Shown one piece after another: positions 16,073-24,221 of a stretch of DNA of 64,000 bases; position 1 is the stretch's first letter; each line of letters opens with the position of its first letter. The translations under genes and the position numbers were made by a program. Origin of the DNA: Streptomyces sp. S465 (GTDB lineage Bacteria > Actinomycetota > Actinomycetes > Streptomycetales > Streptomycetaceae); contig NZ_CP114036.1 of NCBI RefSeq assembly GCF_026898115.1, positions 8,364,001-8,428,000 on the forward strand, in the 5' to 3' direction. Below the pieces are notes generated by a model that saw only the letters and a program-made list of their open reading frames with translations, did not search any database and was not told where the DNA came from.

Positions 16073-16879
16073 ATGACATCCGAGACCGGCTATCTGCTGG
16101 ACAACCGGCAACGCGAGGCCGGCCGGCGCTTCGACGCGCTGGCCGGGCTCTTCGACCCCTGGACCCTCGACCACCTCGACCGGCTCGGCCTCGCCGCCGG
16201 ATGGCGCTGCTGGGAGGTGGGCGCGGGCGGGCCCTCGGTGCCCACCGCCCTCGCGGAGCGGGTCGGGCCCACCGGGCAGGTGCTGGTGACCGACATCGAC
16301 ACCTCCTGGCTGATGGATCTGCCCGGCCCGGCCGCCGGGCCGGTCGAGGTACGGCGGCATGACGTGGCCCGCGACGAGCCACCGGGCGGCGGCTTCGACC
16401 TCGTCCACGCCCGGCTGGTGCTGGTGCACCTGCCCGACCGGGCCGAAGCGCTGCGGCGGATGGCCGAGGCGGTGCGGCCGGGCGGATGGCTGGTGGTGGA
16501 GGACGCCGACCCGGCGCTCCAGCCCCTCGCCTGCCCCGATGAGCGCGGCCCGGCCGAGGAACTGGCCAACCGCGTCCGCCGCGGGTTCCGGTCGCTGCTC
16601 GCCGGGCGCGGTGCGGACCTCGCCTTCGGCCGCACCCTGCCCGCCCTGCTGCGCGGCGCCGGGCTGGCCGACGTCCGCGCCGAGGGCTGTTTCCCGCTGA
16701 CCTCCCCGGCGTGCCGGGAGCTGGAGGCGGCCACCGTGCGTCAGCTGCGCGGTCAGCTGGTGGCGGGCGGACTGGCCACCGACGAGGAGATCGAGCGCCA
16801 TCTGGACCATCTGCGCGACGCCGGAATGGACGTCACCACCGCCCCGCTCATCACCTGCTGGGGCCGGCGCCCCGACTGA
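16073..16879 (+). CDS. Class I SAM-dependent methyltransferase
   Basis: This 268-aa protein has the SAM-binding motif I region CWEVGAGGPSVPTALAERVG (about residues 43-62), with an acidic residue at the end of strand 2 (TDIDTSWL). Motif IV is FDLVHARLVLVHLPDR and post-motif is VRPGGWLVVEDAD. Cytoplasmic. It follows the CocE-type hydrolase by 32 bp and is probably co-transcribed. Its 3' end converges with the PucR gene in a shared hairpin. The methyl acceptor is unknown. Confidence 0.9.
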   Translation: MTSETGYLLDNRQREAGRRFDALAGLFDPWTLDHLDRLGLAAGWRCWEVGAGGPSVPTALAERVGPTGQVLVTDIDTSWLMDLPGPAAGPVEVRRHDVARDEPPGGGFDLVHARLVLVHLPDRAEALRRMAEAVRPGGWLVVEDADPALQPLACPDERGPAEELANRVRRGFRSLLAGRGADLAFGRTLPALLRGAGLADVRAEGCFPLTSPACRELEAATVRQLRGQLVAGGLATDEEIERHLDHLRDAGMDVTTAPLITCWGRRPD

Positions 16880-16909
16880 GCGCCGAACGCCCACCAGGCG
16901 GTGCGCTCA
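16877..16909. terminator. Bidirectional hairpin containing both convergent stop codons
   Basis: TGAGCGC (16877-16883) and GCGCTCA (16903-16909) pair perfectly, with an inner CGCC/GGCG pairing around the loop CACCA. The left arm contains the methyltransferase TGA and the right arm the PucR-gene stop, so one compact structure serves both transcripts. Confidence 0.6.
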
Positions 16910-18367
16910 GTCCAGCAGGCCGAGCCGGCCCGCGGCCCGGATCGCCAGCCAGACCTCGGCGAACGCGCCGGTGGTGGCCAGATCGCGGCCGGTGAGCTCA
17001 TGGAAGCGGCGCAGCCGGTAGGCCAGCGTATTGGGGTGCACATGGAGCGCCGCGGCCGCCTCGTCGGTGCGGCGGTCGCGCTCCATCCAGGTGCGCACCG
17101 ACGGCAGCAGCCGTGAGCCGTGGCCGGCGTCGTAAGCCAGCGCCTCGCCCAGCACATGCTCGACCAGGTCGGTGAGGGCGGCCGGGTCGTCGGGCAGCCA
17201 GCGGCCGGTGACGTCGTCGCCGTACCGTACGAGGACGCGGCCGGACGCGACGGCGTGCGAGGCCGCCCACAGCGCCTCGCGCTGGGCGATCCGCAGCGGG
17301 GCGCCGGGGCTGACCGGGCGGCTCATCCCGGCGGCCGCCCCGGACAGGGACTCGATCGCGTCGCCCAGGCCGGGGGCACCCAGCACATAGCGGTCCTCGC
17401 CCCGGTTGAGCAGCAGATACGGCTGGTCCTCCAGCGCCGCCAGCACCTCCTCCTCGGTGACGCCCCTGACCACCGCCAGCACGGTCTCGCCCTCGATGGA
17501 GTGGCGCGCCAGATGGCGCCGCGCCACGGCGGGGTCGAGCGCGCCCTGGAGCAGTTCGGCGAGGATCTCCGCACCCTCGCGGCGCAGCGTCTCCCGCTCG
17601 GTGCGGACCATGGCGAGCTGGAGCGCGGCCACCGTGGCGATGTGCTGCACCACGGCGAGCCCCGCCGGGCGCGCGCCCTCCCGCTCGAAGGCGATGACGA
17701 ACCCCGCTGTGCCACCGGGGGAGGGCACTGGGAGCGCGAAGCCGCCGGGGATGGTCGGCGGGGCGTCCGCCGAGCGGGGAATCACGGACGCGTCGGGCGC
17801 GGGCACCCCGGGCAGCAGCGGCCGGCCCTGTGGGGTGCACAGGTGGATGTCGTATCCGGACAGCTTCTCCAGCCGGCTGAACAGCGTCGCGGTGTCCAGG
17901 TTCTCCGAGGTCAGCCAGCGCAGCGCGCCGAACACCTGGAGCTGCGCGCCGAGCCGGTGCCGGGCGTCCTCCTGGATGGCGGCGGCCACCTCCTGCGCCA
18001 CCGCCATGAACGGCACGGCCAGCGGAATCTCCAGGACCGGCATGCCCCGCTCCTCGGCGGCGTCGAAGAACGCCCGGCGCAGCGGGGGCATGCGCAGCTG
18101 GGCGGAGACGGCGAGGGCGGCGACCCCGGCGTCGTCGAGCCGCTCCAGATAGCCGCGCTGGCCGGCCGCCGAACGGGGCACCGCTATCCCCGTCGTCATG
18201 ATCATCTCGGCGCCGAGCAGCCAGGGCGTGGGGTCGTCCAGCTCGCTGACATGGGCCCAGGACACCGAGCGGTGCAGACCGGCGCCGCCCGCGAGCAGCC
18301 GGAGCTGAAGGGCCGGGTACGACAGCAGGTCGCCGACGGTCACGCCCTGCACCTTGTTGTTCACCAC
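16907..18367 (-). CDS. PucR-family transcriptional regulator
   Basis: This 486-aa regulator has a PucR N-terminal ligand domain (GVTVGDLLSYPALQLRLLAGG, LVCxx-like WLLGAEMIMTTGIA), a GGDEF-related CdaR middle region, and a C-terminal PucR HTH (LLPSVRTWMERDRRTDEAAAALHVHPNTLAYRLRRFHELTGRDL). Relatives activate purine, GABA or polyamine catabolic genes. Two adjacent GTG codons (18367, 18364) are possible starts; GAGG lies 8 nt before the first. It is divergent from a ureohydrolase across 110 bp that contain a GACAA-CGA-TTGTC palindrome. Nitrogen-compound catabolism is therefore the likely regulated pathway. Confidence 0.92.
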   Translation of the reverse strand: MVNNKVQGVTVGDLLSYPALQLRLLAGGAGLHRSVSWAHVSELDDPTPWLLGAEMIMTTGIAVPRSAAGQRGYLERLDDAGVAALAVSAQLRMPPLRRAFFDAAEERGMPVLEIPLAVPFMAVAQEVAAAIQEDARHRLGAQLQVFGALRWLTSENLDTATLFSRLEKLSGYDIHLCTPQGRPLLPGVPAPDASVIPRSADAPPTIPGGFALPVPSPGGTAGFVIAFEREGARPAGLAVVQHIATVAALQLAMVRTERETLRREGAEILAELLQGALDPAVARRHLARHSIEGETVLAVVRGVTEEEVLAALEDQPYLLLNRGEDRYVLGAPGLGDAIESLSGAAAGMSRPVSPGAPLRIAQREALWAASHAVASGRVLVRYGDDVTGRWLPDDPAALTDLVEHVLGEALAYDAGHGSRLLPSVRTWMERDRRTDEAAAALHVHPNTLAYRLRRFHELTGRDLATTGAFAEVWLAIRAAGRLGLLD

Positions 18368-18391
18368 AAACCGAACCTCACTCTTTGTGCC

Positions 18392-18404
18392 GACAACGAT
18401 TGTC
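18392..18404. promoter_or_regulatory. Candidate operator GACAA-CGA-TTGTC between PucR and ureohydrolase genes
   Basis: A perfect 5+5-bp inverted repeat with a 3-bp centre lies 25 bp upstream of the PucR start and 74 bp upstream of the ureohydrolase start. It is a plausible binding site for the PucR protein controlling the divergent gene. Only symmetry and position support it. Confidence 0.5.
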
Positions 18405-18477
18405 CCGCGGCTCCTCCGCTGTGCACACTCGCCCGGCCGGACCACACCGGCGCACCGGAGAAGGGACTGCCAGCACC

Positions 18478-19440
18478 ATGACCGAACCCCGAGGGCCCGT
18501 CGACTCCTCTCGGATCCCGCGCTTCGCCGGCCCCGCCACGTTCGCCCGGCTGCCCCGCCTCGATGAGGTGGCCCGCGCCGATGTGGCCGTGGTGGGCGTC
18601 CCGTTCGACGCCGGCGTCTCCTACCGCCCCGGCGCCCGCTTCGGGCCCGCCGCGGTCCGTGAGGCCAGCCGGCTGCTCCGCCCCTACCACCCGGGGCTGG
18701 ACGTGTCCCCGTTCGCCACCCAGCAGGTGGCCGACGCCGGTGACATCGCCGTCAACCCGTTCGACATCGGCGAGGCCATCGAGACCATCCAGGACGCCGC
18801 CGACCGCCTCCAGGCCGACGGCACCCGCCTGGTCACCATCGGCGGCGACCACACCATCGCGCTGCCGCTGCTGCGCGCCGCCGCGCGGCGGCACGGCCCG
18901 GTCGCGGTGCTCCACTTCGACGCGCACCTGGACACCTGGGACACCTACTTCGGCGCCGAGCACACCCACGGCACCCCGTTCCGCCGGGCCGTGGAGGAGG
19001 GCATCGTCGACACCTCCGCCCTCTCGCACGTCGGCACCCGCGGCCCGCTGTACGGCAAGGAGGACCTCACCGAGGACCAGAAGCTGGGCTTCGGCATCGT
19101 CACCTCCGCCGATGTCTACCGGCGCGGCGCCGACGAGGTGGCCGACCAGCTGCGCGGGCGCATCGGCGACCGGCCGCTGTACATCTCCATCGACATCGAC
19201 TGCCTCGACCCGGCCCACGCCCCCGGCACCGGCACCCCGGAGGCGGGCGGCCTGACCTCCCGGGAGCTGTTGGAGATCCTGCGCGGGCTCGCGGGATGCC
19301 ATCTGGTCGGCGCGGACGTGGTGGAGGTGGCGCCCGCCTACGACCACGCCGAGATCACCTCGGTCGCGGCCTCCCACGTCGCCTACGACCTGATCGGCCT
19401 GCTCGCGCTGCGCCCTGGTCAGCCTGCTCGCGCCGCATGA
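18478..19440 (+). CDS. Agmatinase/guanidinobutyrase-type ureohydrolase
   Basis: This 320-aa member of the arginase/agmatinase superfamily has the Mn-binding motifs intact: TIGGDHTIALPLL (His), VLHFDAHLDTWD (Asp-x-His-x-Asp) and SIDIDCLDPAHAPGTGTPEAGG (Asp-x-Asp). The agmatinase-specific GVPFDAGVSYRPGARFGPAAVR is near the N-terminus. The enzyme splits a guanidino group to urea plus an amine. With a divergent PucR regulator, guanidinobutyrate or agmatine catabolism for nitrogen is plausible. Which of the two substrates it uses cannot be decided here. Cytoplasmic. Its last codons are part of a short tandem duplication (19425-19460). Confidence 0.9.
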   Translation: MTEPRGPVDSSRIPRFAGPATFARLPRLDEVARADVAVVGVPFDAGVSYRPGARFGPAAVREASRLLRPYHPGLDVSPFATQQVADAGDIAVNPFDIGEAIETIQDAADRLQADGTRLVTIGGDHTIALPLLRAAARRHGPVAVLHFDAHLDTWDTYFGAEHTHGTPFRRAVEEGIVDTSALSHVGTRGPLYGKEDLTEDQKLGFGIVTSADVYRRGADEVADQLRGRIGDRPLYISIDIDCLDPAHAPGTGTPEAGGLTSRELLEILRGLAGCHLVGADVVEVAPAYDHAEITSVAASHVAYDLIGLLALRPGQPARAA

Positions 19441-19460
19441 CCTGTGCTCGCGCCGCATGA
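19425..19460 (+). repeat. Short tandem duplication across the ureohydrolase stop codon
   Basis: TGCTCGCGCCGCATGA occurs at 19425-19440, where its last three bases are the stop codon, and again at 19445-19460, a 20-bp period. It is one of several tandem duplications at gene 3' ends in this window. Confidence 0.75.
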
Positions 19461-19511
19461 TGGGAAGTGATCGCGCGCACGCGCACCGGTGGCGAAGAAG
19501 GGCGGGGCGGC

Positions 19512-20477
19512 ATGGCGAGGAGTGCGGGCAAGGTCCTGCTCACCGGCTGGTTCAGCTTCCTCGACGGTGAGGCCACCGCGGGCGATGTGCTCGCCCTGCG
19601 CCGGCTGCGCGCCGTTCTGGACCACGCCGGTATCCCGTACGACGTGGCCTGGAGTCCCGGTTACCGGGCCGAGGCCCTGCATCTGTCCGACGCCGCCGAG
19701 GACTCCTACTCCCATCTGGTGTTCCTGTGCGGGCCGCTGCACGGCCCCCAGGTCGAGGAGTTGCACACCCGGTTCCGGCACTGTGTGCGCGTCGCCGTCG
19801 GCACCTCCGTGATCGACGCCTCGTCGCCGGCGGTCGGCGGCTTCCACCAGGTCCTGGCGCGCGACGCGCCCGGCGGTGTGCCCGGAGTGCGCGACCTCGC
19901 CGCCGGAGCCCCCGCCGGCGCCGCCACACCGGTCGTGGGCGTCGTCCTCACCCATGGACAGGGCGAGTACGGGCCGGCGCGGCGCCATGACGAGGTGGCC
20001 GAGGCACTGACCCGCTGGCTGGCGGCCAAGGACTGTGCCCGGCTGGAGCTGACCACCCGTCTGGACACCCGCGACTGGCGCCTGTGCGCCACTCCGGAAC
20101 AGTTCGAGTCCGTGGTGCGACGGCTGGACCTGGTGGTCACCGACCGGCTGCACGGCCTGGTGGTGGCGCTGCGGTCGGGTGTTCCGGCCCTGGCGGTCGA
20201 CCCCGTCGACGGCGGGGCCAAGCTGAGCGCCCAGGGGCGGGCCCTTGACTGGCCCGCCACGCTCGGCGCCGGACAGCTCCACCCCGCCGAGCTCGACCGG
20301 TGGTGGCGATGGTGTCTCACCTCGGGGCGCGCCCTGGCCGAGCGGCGCCGCCGCGAACTTTTGGCCACACCCGCGCGCGGCGCCGCCGTGGACGCCACGG
20401 ACGCGGTGCTGACGGCGCTGTCGGCGGCGGTCTCCACCAGCCCCGGCCCCGGCCCCGGCCGGCCGCGCGGCGGCTGA
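19512..20477 (+). CDS. Polysaccharide pyruvyl transferase family protein
   Basis: This 321-aa protein opens KVLLTGWFSFLDGEATAGDVLALRRL, the GT-B-like N-terminus of the PF04230 family. The hallmark comes late: LDLVVTDRLHGLVVALRSGVPALAVDPVDGGAKL (about 219-252), in which D-R-L-H-G-L is the conserved donor-site region. Family members transfer pyruvyl ketals to glycans or act in related cell-surface steps. An ATG at 19512 follows GAAGAAGGG; a GTG at 19467 is an alternative. It is 71 bp downstream of the ureohydrolase gene, with no other obvious cell-wall gene nearby, so its acceptor is unknown. Confidence 0.85.
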   Translation: MARSAGKVLLTGWFSFLDGEATAGDVLALRRLRAVLDHAGIPYDVAWSPGYRAEALHLSDAAEDSYSHLVFLCGPLHGPQVEELHTRFRHCVRVAVGTSVIDASSPAVGGFHQVLARDAPGGVPGVRDLAAGAPAGAATPVVGVVLTHGQGEYGPARRHDEVAEALTRWLAAKDCARLELTTRLDTRDWRLCATPEQFESVVRRLDLVVTDRLHGLVVALRSGVPALAVDPVDGGAKLSAQGRALDWPATLGAGQLHPAELDRWWRWCLTSGRALAERRRRELLATPARGAAVDATDAVLTALSAAVSTSPGPGPGRPRGG

Positions 20478-20572
20478 CCGGGCTTCCGGCCCGCCGTGGC
20501 ACCGCCGTCCACCACCACCGGGGACCCGGACGGTCCGGCCCTACGCGAGCCCGGCGCACAGGATCGTCGTCG

Positions 20573-21946
20573 TCAACCACCATCGAGCACATCGAGCACA
20601 TCTTGAGAACTGCCGCTGTACTGCTCGGCCCGTTCCGGTCGCCGGGCGGAAGCCTTGGTGCCCCGGGCATCCGCCACGGCGAGGAGCGCGAGGACGAACA
20701 CCAGGCTCGAGCCGATCAGGAAGTACGCGAGTCGCGAGGGGACATGGGCGAGATCGGGGCTGAGCAGGCTGACGAACGTCGGCGTGAGGCCGCCGAGCAT
20801 GAAGCCCAGGTTCCAGCTGACCGCCGTTCCCCTGGCCCGCAGTTCCGTCGGATACCGCTCGTTGAGGAAGATCATCAGTGGCGCGTAGGCCGCGTTGGAC
20901 AGCATCACCATGATCATGCACAGCAGGGCGACCACGGCACCGCGCTCGCCTCCGGCTTCGGCGATGGCCCAGACGACGGCCGGCAGGGCGAAGAGGTTGC
21001 ACAGCCCGAAGCCCAGCATGGTCGTGCGGCGGCCGAGCCGTTCGCTCAGCTCCCCCGCGCCGATCGCCGCGGCGACCACCACCAGGCTGCACACGAGCAG
21101 GATCAGCCCGCGCAGGCTCTCCGTGACCGGCACCACCTCACTGAGCAGGGTGGGCAGGAAGCCCGACGTCAGGTAGTACTGCGCCCCGCCACCGGCCGCG
21201 ACGGCGACGTTCAGCGCCAGGATCGTCTTGCCTTGACCCCGCAGCAGTTCACGGAACGCCACCGGCTCGGCGGGCCGGCCGGTCTCGCCGCCGTCCCAGG
21301 CCGGTGACTCCTCGACCTTCCTGGAGACGAACAGGCTCAGCAGCGCACCGGCGAGCCCGCAGAAGAACAGCACCCGCCAGCCCCACGCCTCGAAGGCCGG
21401 GCCGGGGAAGGCGGCCGAGACGGCGATGTACGCCACACTGGCCAACGCCGCGCCGAGGCCCGCGCCACCGGCGCCGATCAGGCCGCTCATCAGACCTCGC
21501 CAGCGCGGACCGATGCTCTCCGTGCCCAACGTGTGCGTGCTCGCGGTGACACCGCCGACGAACAGGCCCTGCACCACCCGCAGGAGCAGGAAGAGGACGG
21601 GGGCGAGCACGCCGACCACGGCATAGGTCGGCACGAGTCCCATGGCCGCCGTGGTGAGGCCCACCCCGCACATCACGGTCACCATGGCCTTCTTGCGGCC
21701 CTTGCGGTCGGCGACCTCACCGAAGATCGCGGCGCCGGCGGGACGCATGATCACCGTAACGGCGAACGAGCCGAACACCGCGGCGATACCGAGGGTCGGG
21801 CTGGAGGTCGGAAAGATGTTCTCGCTGACCGGCCCCGCGACGTAGAGCAGCAGGAACAGATCGAAGAGGTCGAAGGACCATCCCGCGACCGAGGCGAATA
21901 CCGCGGCTCGGGGCGACTTCGACCGCTGTCGGGTGTCGGACGTCAT
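20573..21946 (-). CDS. MFS transporter, metabolite:H+ symporter (MHS) type
   Basis: This 457-aa 12-TM permease starts after GAGGGGAA at the ATG at 21946. It begins VFASVAGWSFDLFDLFLLLY, the TM1 of the MHS/sialate-aromatic acid symporter group, with motif GEVADRKGRKKAMV between TM2 and TM3 and VVQGLFVGGVTASTHTLGTE in TM4-5. These symporters import organic anions such as aromatic acids, 2-oxoglutarate or sialate. It is the last gene of the six-gene catabolic operon, separated by a 105-bp gap that carries a 12-bp palindrome. It is presumably the uptake system for the acid activated by the ligase at 27442. Confidence 0.92.
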   Translation of the reverse strand: MTSDTRQRSKSPRAAVFASVAGWSFDLFDLFLLLYVAGPVSENIFPTSSPTLGIAAVFGSFAVTVIMRPAGAAIFGEVADRKGRKKAMVTVMCGVGLTTAAMGLVPTYAVVGVLAPVLFLLLRVVQGLFVGGVTASTHTLGTESIGPRWRGLMSGLIGAGGAGLGAALASVAYIAVSAAFPGPAFEAWGWRVLFFCGLAGALLSLFVSRKVEESPAWDGGETGRPAEPVAFRELLRGQGKTILALNVAVAAGGGAQYYLTSGFLPTLLSEVVPVTESLRGLILLVCSLVVVAAAIGAGELSERLGRRTTMLGFGLCNLFALPAVVWAIAEAGGERGAVVALLCMIMVMLSNAAYAPLMIFLNERYPTELRARGTAVSWNLGFMLGGLTPTFVSLLSPDLAHVPSRLAYFLIGSSLVFVLALLAVADARGTKASARRPERAEQYSGSSQDVLDVLDGG

Positions 21947-22034
21947 GGTGTTCCCCTCATGTCCGAGTGTGGTGGGGGGCGGGCCCCGCGGTTTCCGCGA
22001 GGGTCCGGGAGCGCCGCCGTCGGCGGCGACGGGT

Positions 22035-22046
22035 GGTGTTAACACC
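22035..22046. promoter_or_regulatory. Perfect 12-bp palindrome GGTGTTAACACC inside the operon
   Basis: It lies in the 105-bp gap between the CoxS-CoxG gene and the transporter gene, directly after the former's stop (22052). It could be an operator for a second, internal promoter of the transporter. No copy is seen in the PadR/ligase divergent region. Confidence 0.4.
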
Positions 22047-22051
22047 TGGTC

Positions 22052-23320
22052 CTAACGCTCCTTCTCGCCGCCGCGGCGGCGCTTTCCGCGTCCGGGCAGG
22101 AACCGCTTGACCCGGTCCAGCAGCGGGGCGAACACCAGGCTCAGGGCGCCAGGGGCCGTCACCGGGCCGGACGGGGCCCCGCCCGAGGTGGCCGCTTCGG
22201 CGACGGCGTCGGCGAACTGCTCGAACATGCGGCGGCTGACGTCACCGGCGAGGGCGCGGCCGAACTGGGCGATGCGGCCGGTGAGGTAGACCTTGGCGTC
22301 GGCGTGCATCGCGGTACCGGTCTCCGTGGCCTTTGTACGCAGCGTGATGTCCGCCTGGGTCTGCGCACCACCGGTGTCCTGCCCCTGGGCGATGACCCGC
22401 AGGCGGCCGGCGGAGCGGTCGTGTTCGACGATGTGCGCGAGACCGTTGAACGCCAGCTTGATCGGTCCCACCGACACCCGGGCCCGGCCCGCGTAATGGT
22501 CGTTGCCGAGGTCGTCGGTGAGTTCGGCACCGGGCAGGCAGCGTGCGAGGAGGTGGATGTCGTCGAGGACGCGCCAGATCTTCTCCTCGGGCAGGTCGAT
22601 TCCGGTCGTGATCTCGACCGCGATGGTGGGATCGCCACTGAGCAGCACGATCTCCTTGTCGGTCACCGAGGCCGCCGCCGCTCCGCCGTCCTCCTGACCG
22701 GCGGAGGCGTTGCCGCCCTGTCCGGCGCGGCCGACGAGCGCCCGGTGCCCGCAGTTGCCCGGCGCGGGGATTCCCCCGGGATGCGCGCGGTGGGTCTCCC
22801 CGACCGCGGTGAGGATGTTGCGGTATCCGGTGCACCGGCAGATGACGCCCGAGAGCTCCTCCGGCAGCTCCTCCTGCGTGACCTCCGGCTTGTTCGCCAG
22901 CAGGTCGTAGGAGCTCATCAGGAAGCCGGGGGTGCAGAAGCCGCACTGCAGCGCGTGGTTGCGCCCGAACGCCTCCTGGAGCGGGTGCAGGTCGTCGGGC
23001 CGTCCCAGCCCCTCGACGGTGACGACATCCGCCCCGTCGAGCTGTACGGCGAACAGCAGGCAGGCCCGCGCGGCCTCCCCGTTGACCAGCACGGTGCACA
23101 TTCCGCAGACGCCGTGTTCGCAGCCGATGTGGGTGCCGGTGAGGCCCAGGTGGTCGCGCAGCGCGTCGGAGAGGGTGACCCGCGCGGGCAGGCTGAGGAC
23201 GCTGGGCGTCCCGTTGACGGTCATCCGCACCTCGACCGGGTCGTCCGCTCCCGCCTTCACCGGCCGGGGCCTGGCGGGGGGCGTCGCCTCGCGGTGCGCC
23301 GCTGCTTCGTTGACGGTCAT
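22052..23320 (-). CDS. Fusion of molybdenum-hydroxylase [2Fe-2S] subunit (CoxS type) with CoxG/SRPBCC domain
   Basis: This 422-aa protein has two recognisable halves. Residues about 28-180 form a complete xanthine oxidase-type iron-sulfur subunit: plant-type cluster C67, C72, C75 and C87 (IGCEHGVCGMCTVLVNGEAARAC), and the second cluster C126, C129, C161 and C163 (QCGFCTPGF, ICRCTGYRNI). After a Gly/Ala-rich linker, residues about 233-385 are a CoxG (carbon-monoxide dehydrogenase subunit G) domain, seen in KIWRVLDDIHLLARCLPGAEL and YLTGRIAQFGRALAGDVSRRMFEQFA. A basic tail follows. CoxG is normally a separate protein that helps anchor or mature Mo-hydroxylases. The start overlaps the FAD-subunit stop (ATGA), so stoichiometric coupling is expected. 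Confidence 0.93.
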   Translation of the reverse strand: MTVNEAAAHREATPPARPRPVKAGADDPVEVRMTVNGTPSVLSLPARVTLSDALRDHLGLTGTHIGCEHGVCGMCTVLVNGEAARACLLFAVQLDGADVVTVEGLGRPDDLHPLQEAFGRNHALQCGFCTPGFLMSSYDLLANKPEVTQEELPEELSGVICRCTGYRNILTAVGETHRAHPGGIPAPGNCGHRALVGRAGQGGNASAGQEDGGAAAASVTDKEIVLLSGDPTIAVEITTGIDLPEEKIWRVLDDIHLLARCLPGAELTDDLGNDHYAGRARVSVGPIKLAFNGLAHIVEHDRSAGRLRVIAQGQDTGGAQTQADITLRTKATETGTAMHADAKVYLTGRIAQFGRALAGDVSRRMFEQFADAVAEAATSGGAPSGPVTAPGALSLVFAPLLDRVKRFLPGRGKRRRGGEKER

Positions 23321-24213
23321 GTGCTCACCTCGACGGAGCCCTTGCGGGCGCGCTCGTATGCCTTGGAAAGTTCCCGGCCGGCCAGGGCGAGGAGGAGCCG
23401 GCGGCGGTAGTCCCGGGACGCGTGGGCGTCGCCGTCGGTGTCCACCACCTCCTCGACCACGGCGGACAGCGGCCCCTTGAGCCGCTCCGCGGGCGCGCCG
23501 TCCCCGCTGGTGACCGCCGCGGCGAGCTGTTCGGAGACGTCACGGGTGACCGGCCGGTCGGACACGCCGAACGCGGTCATCGTCGCCTCCGGGCGGCCGC
23601 CGCGCAGGCGTACCTTCGCGGCGAGGCCCGCGAGGGCGAAGTCGCCGTGCCGGCGCGCGATCTCGGCGAACCCGAAGCCTTCGTCTGCGGCGGCGACCGG
23701 CAGTCGCACGGAGGTGAGGATCTCGTCGGGGCCCAGCGCGGTGGTCATCGCCCCGCCGAAGAACTCCCGGGCCGGAACCTGCCGGGCGCCGTCCGGCCCG
23801 GTCAGCGTCAGCACGGCGTCGAGGCAGCAGGCCACGGCCGGAAGTTCGGCCGCCGGGTCGGCGTGGGCGAGGCTGCCGCAGACGGTGCCCCGGCTGCGCA
23901 GCTCGCGGTGGCCCACCCAGGGCAGGGCCAGGCGCAGCAGCGGAATGGCCGCGCTCAGCGGGTGCCGCTCGACGCGGCGCTGCCGCACGGTGGCGCCGAT
24001 GTGCACATGGCCACCGGAGCGGGCCAGCTGGTCGAGCTCCTCGATGGCGTTGATGTCGACCAGAGTGTCGGGGCGGGCAAGTCGCATGGCCAGCACAGGT
24101 GCCAGCGACTGCCCACCCGCGATGACCTTGCCGCCCCCGCCGGTTCCGGCCAGTTCGGCGATCGCGTCGGTCAGACTCGCCGGACGAACATAGGCGAACG
24201 GTGCGGCTTTCAT
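23317..24213 (-). CDS. Molybdenum hydroxylase FAD-binding medium subunit (CoxM type)
   Basis: This 298-aa protein has the vanillyl-alcohol-oxidase-type FAD fold of CoxM/HcrB subunits: KVIAGGQSLAPVLAMRLARP (the AGGxSLxP flavin loop, about 32-51), GATVRQRRVERHPL, and RSRGTVCGSLAHADPAAELPA (the GGSLAHADP-like second loop). A C-terminal CO_deh_flav_C domain ends DYRRRLLLALAGREL. It passes electrons from the 2Fe-2S subunit to the electron acceptor. Its stop overlaps the next start by four bases, and the crotonase-fold gene ends 8 bp upstream. Confidence 0.95.
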   Translation of the reverse strand: MKAAPFAYVRPASLTDAIAELAGTGGGGKVIAGGQSLAPVLAMRLARPDTLVDINAIEELDQLARSGGHVHIGATVRQRRVERHPLSAAIPLLRLALPWVGHRELRSRGTVCGSLAHADPAAELPAVACCLDAVLTLTGPDGARQVPAREFFGGAMTTALGPDEILTSVRLPVAAADEGFGFAEIARRHGDFALAGLAAKVRLRGGRPEATMTAFGVSDRPVTRDVSEQLAAAVTSGDGAPAERLKGPLSAVVEEVVDTDGDAHASRDYRRRLLLALAGRELSKAYERARKGSVEVST

Positions 24214-24221
24214 GAATCAGC

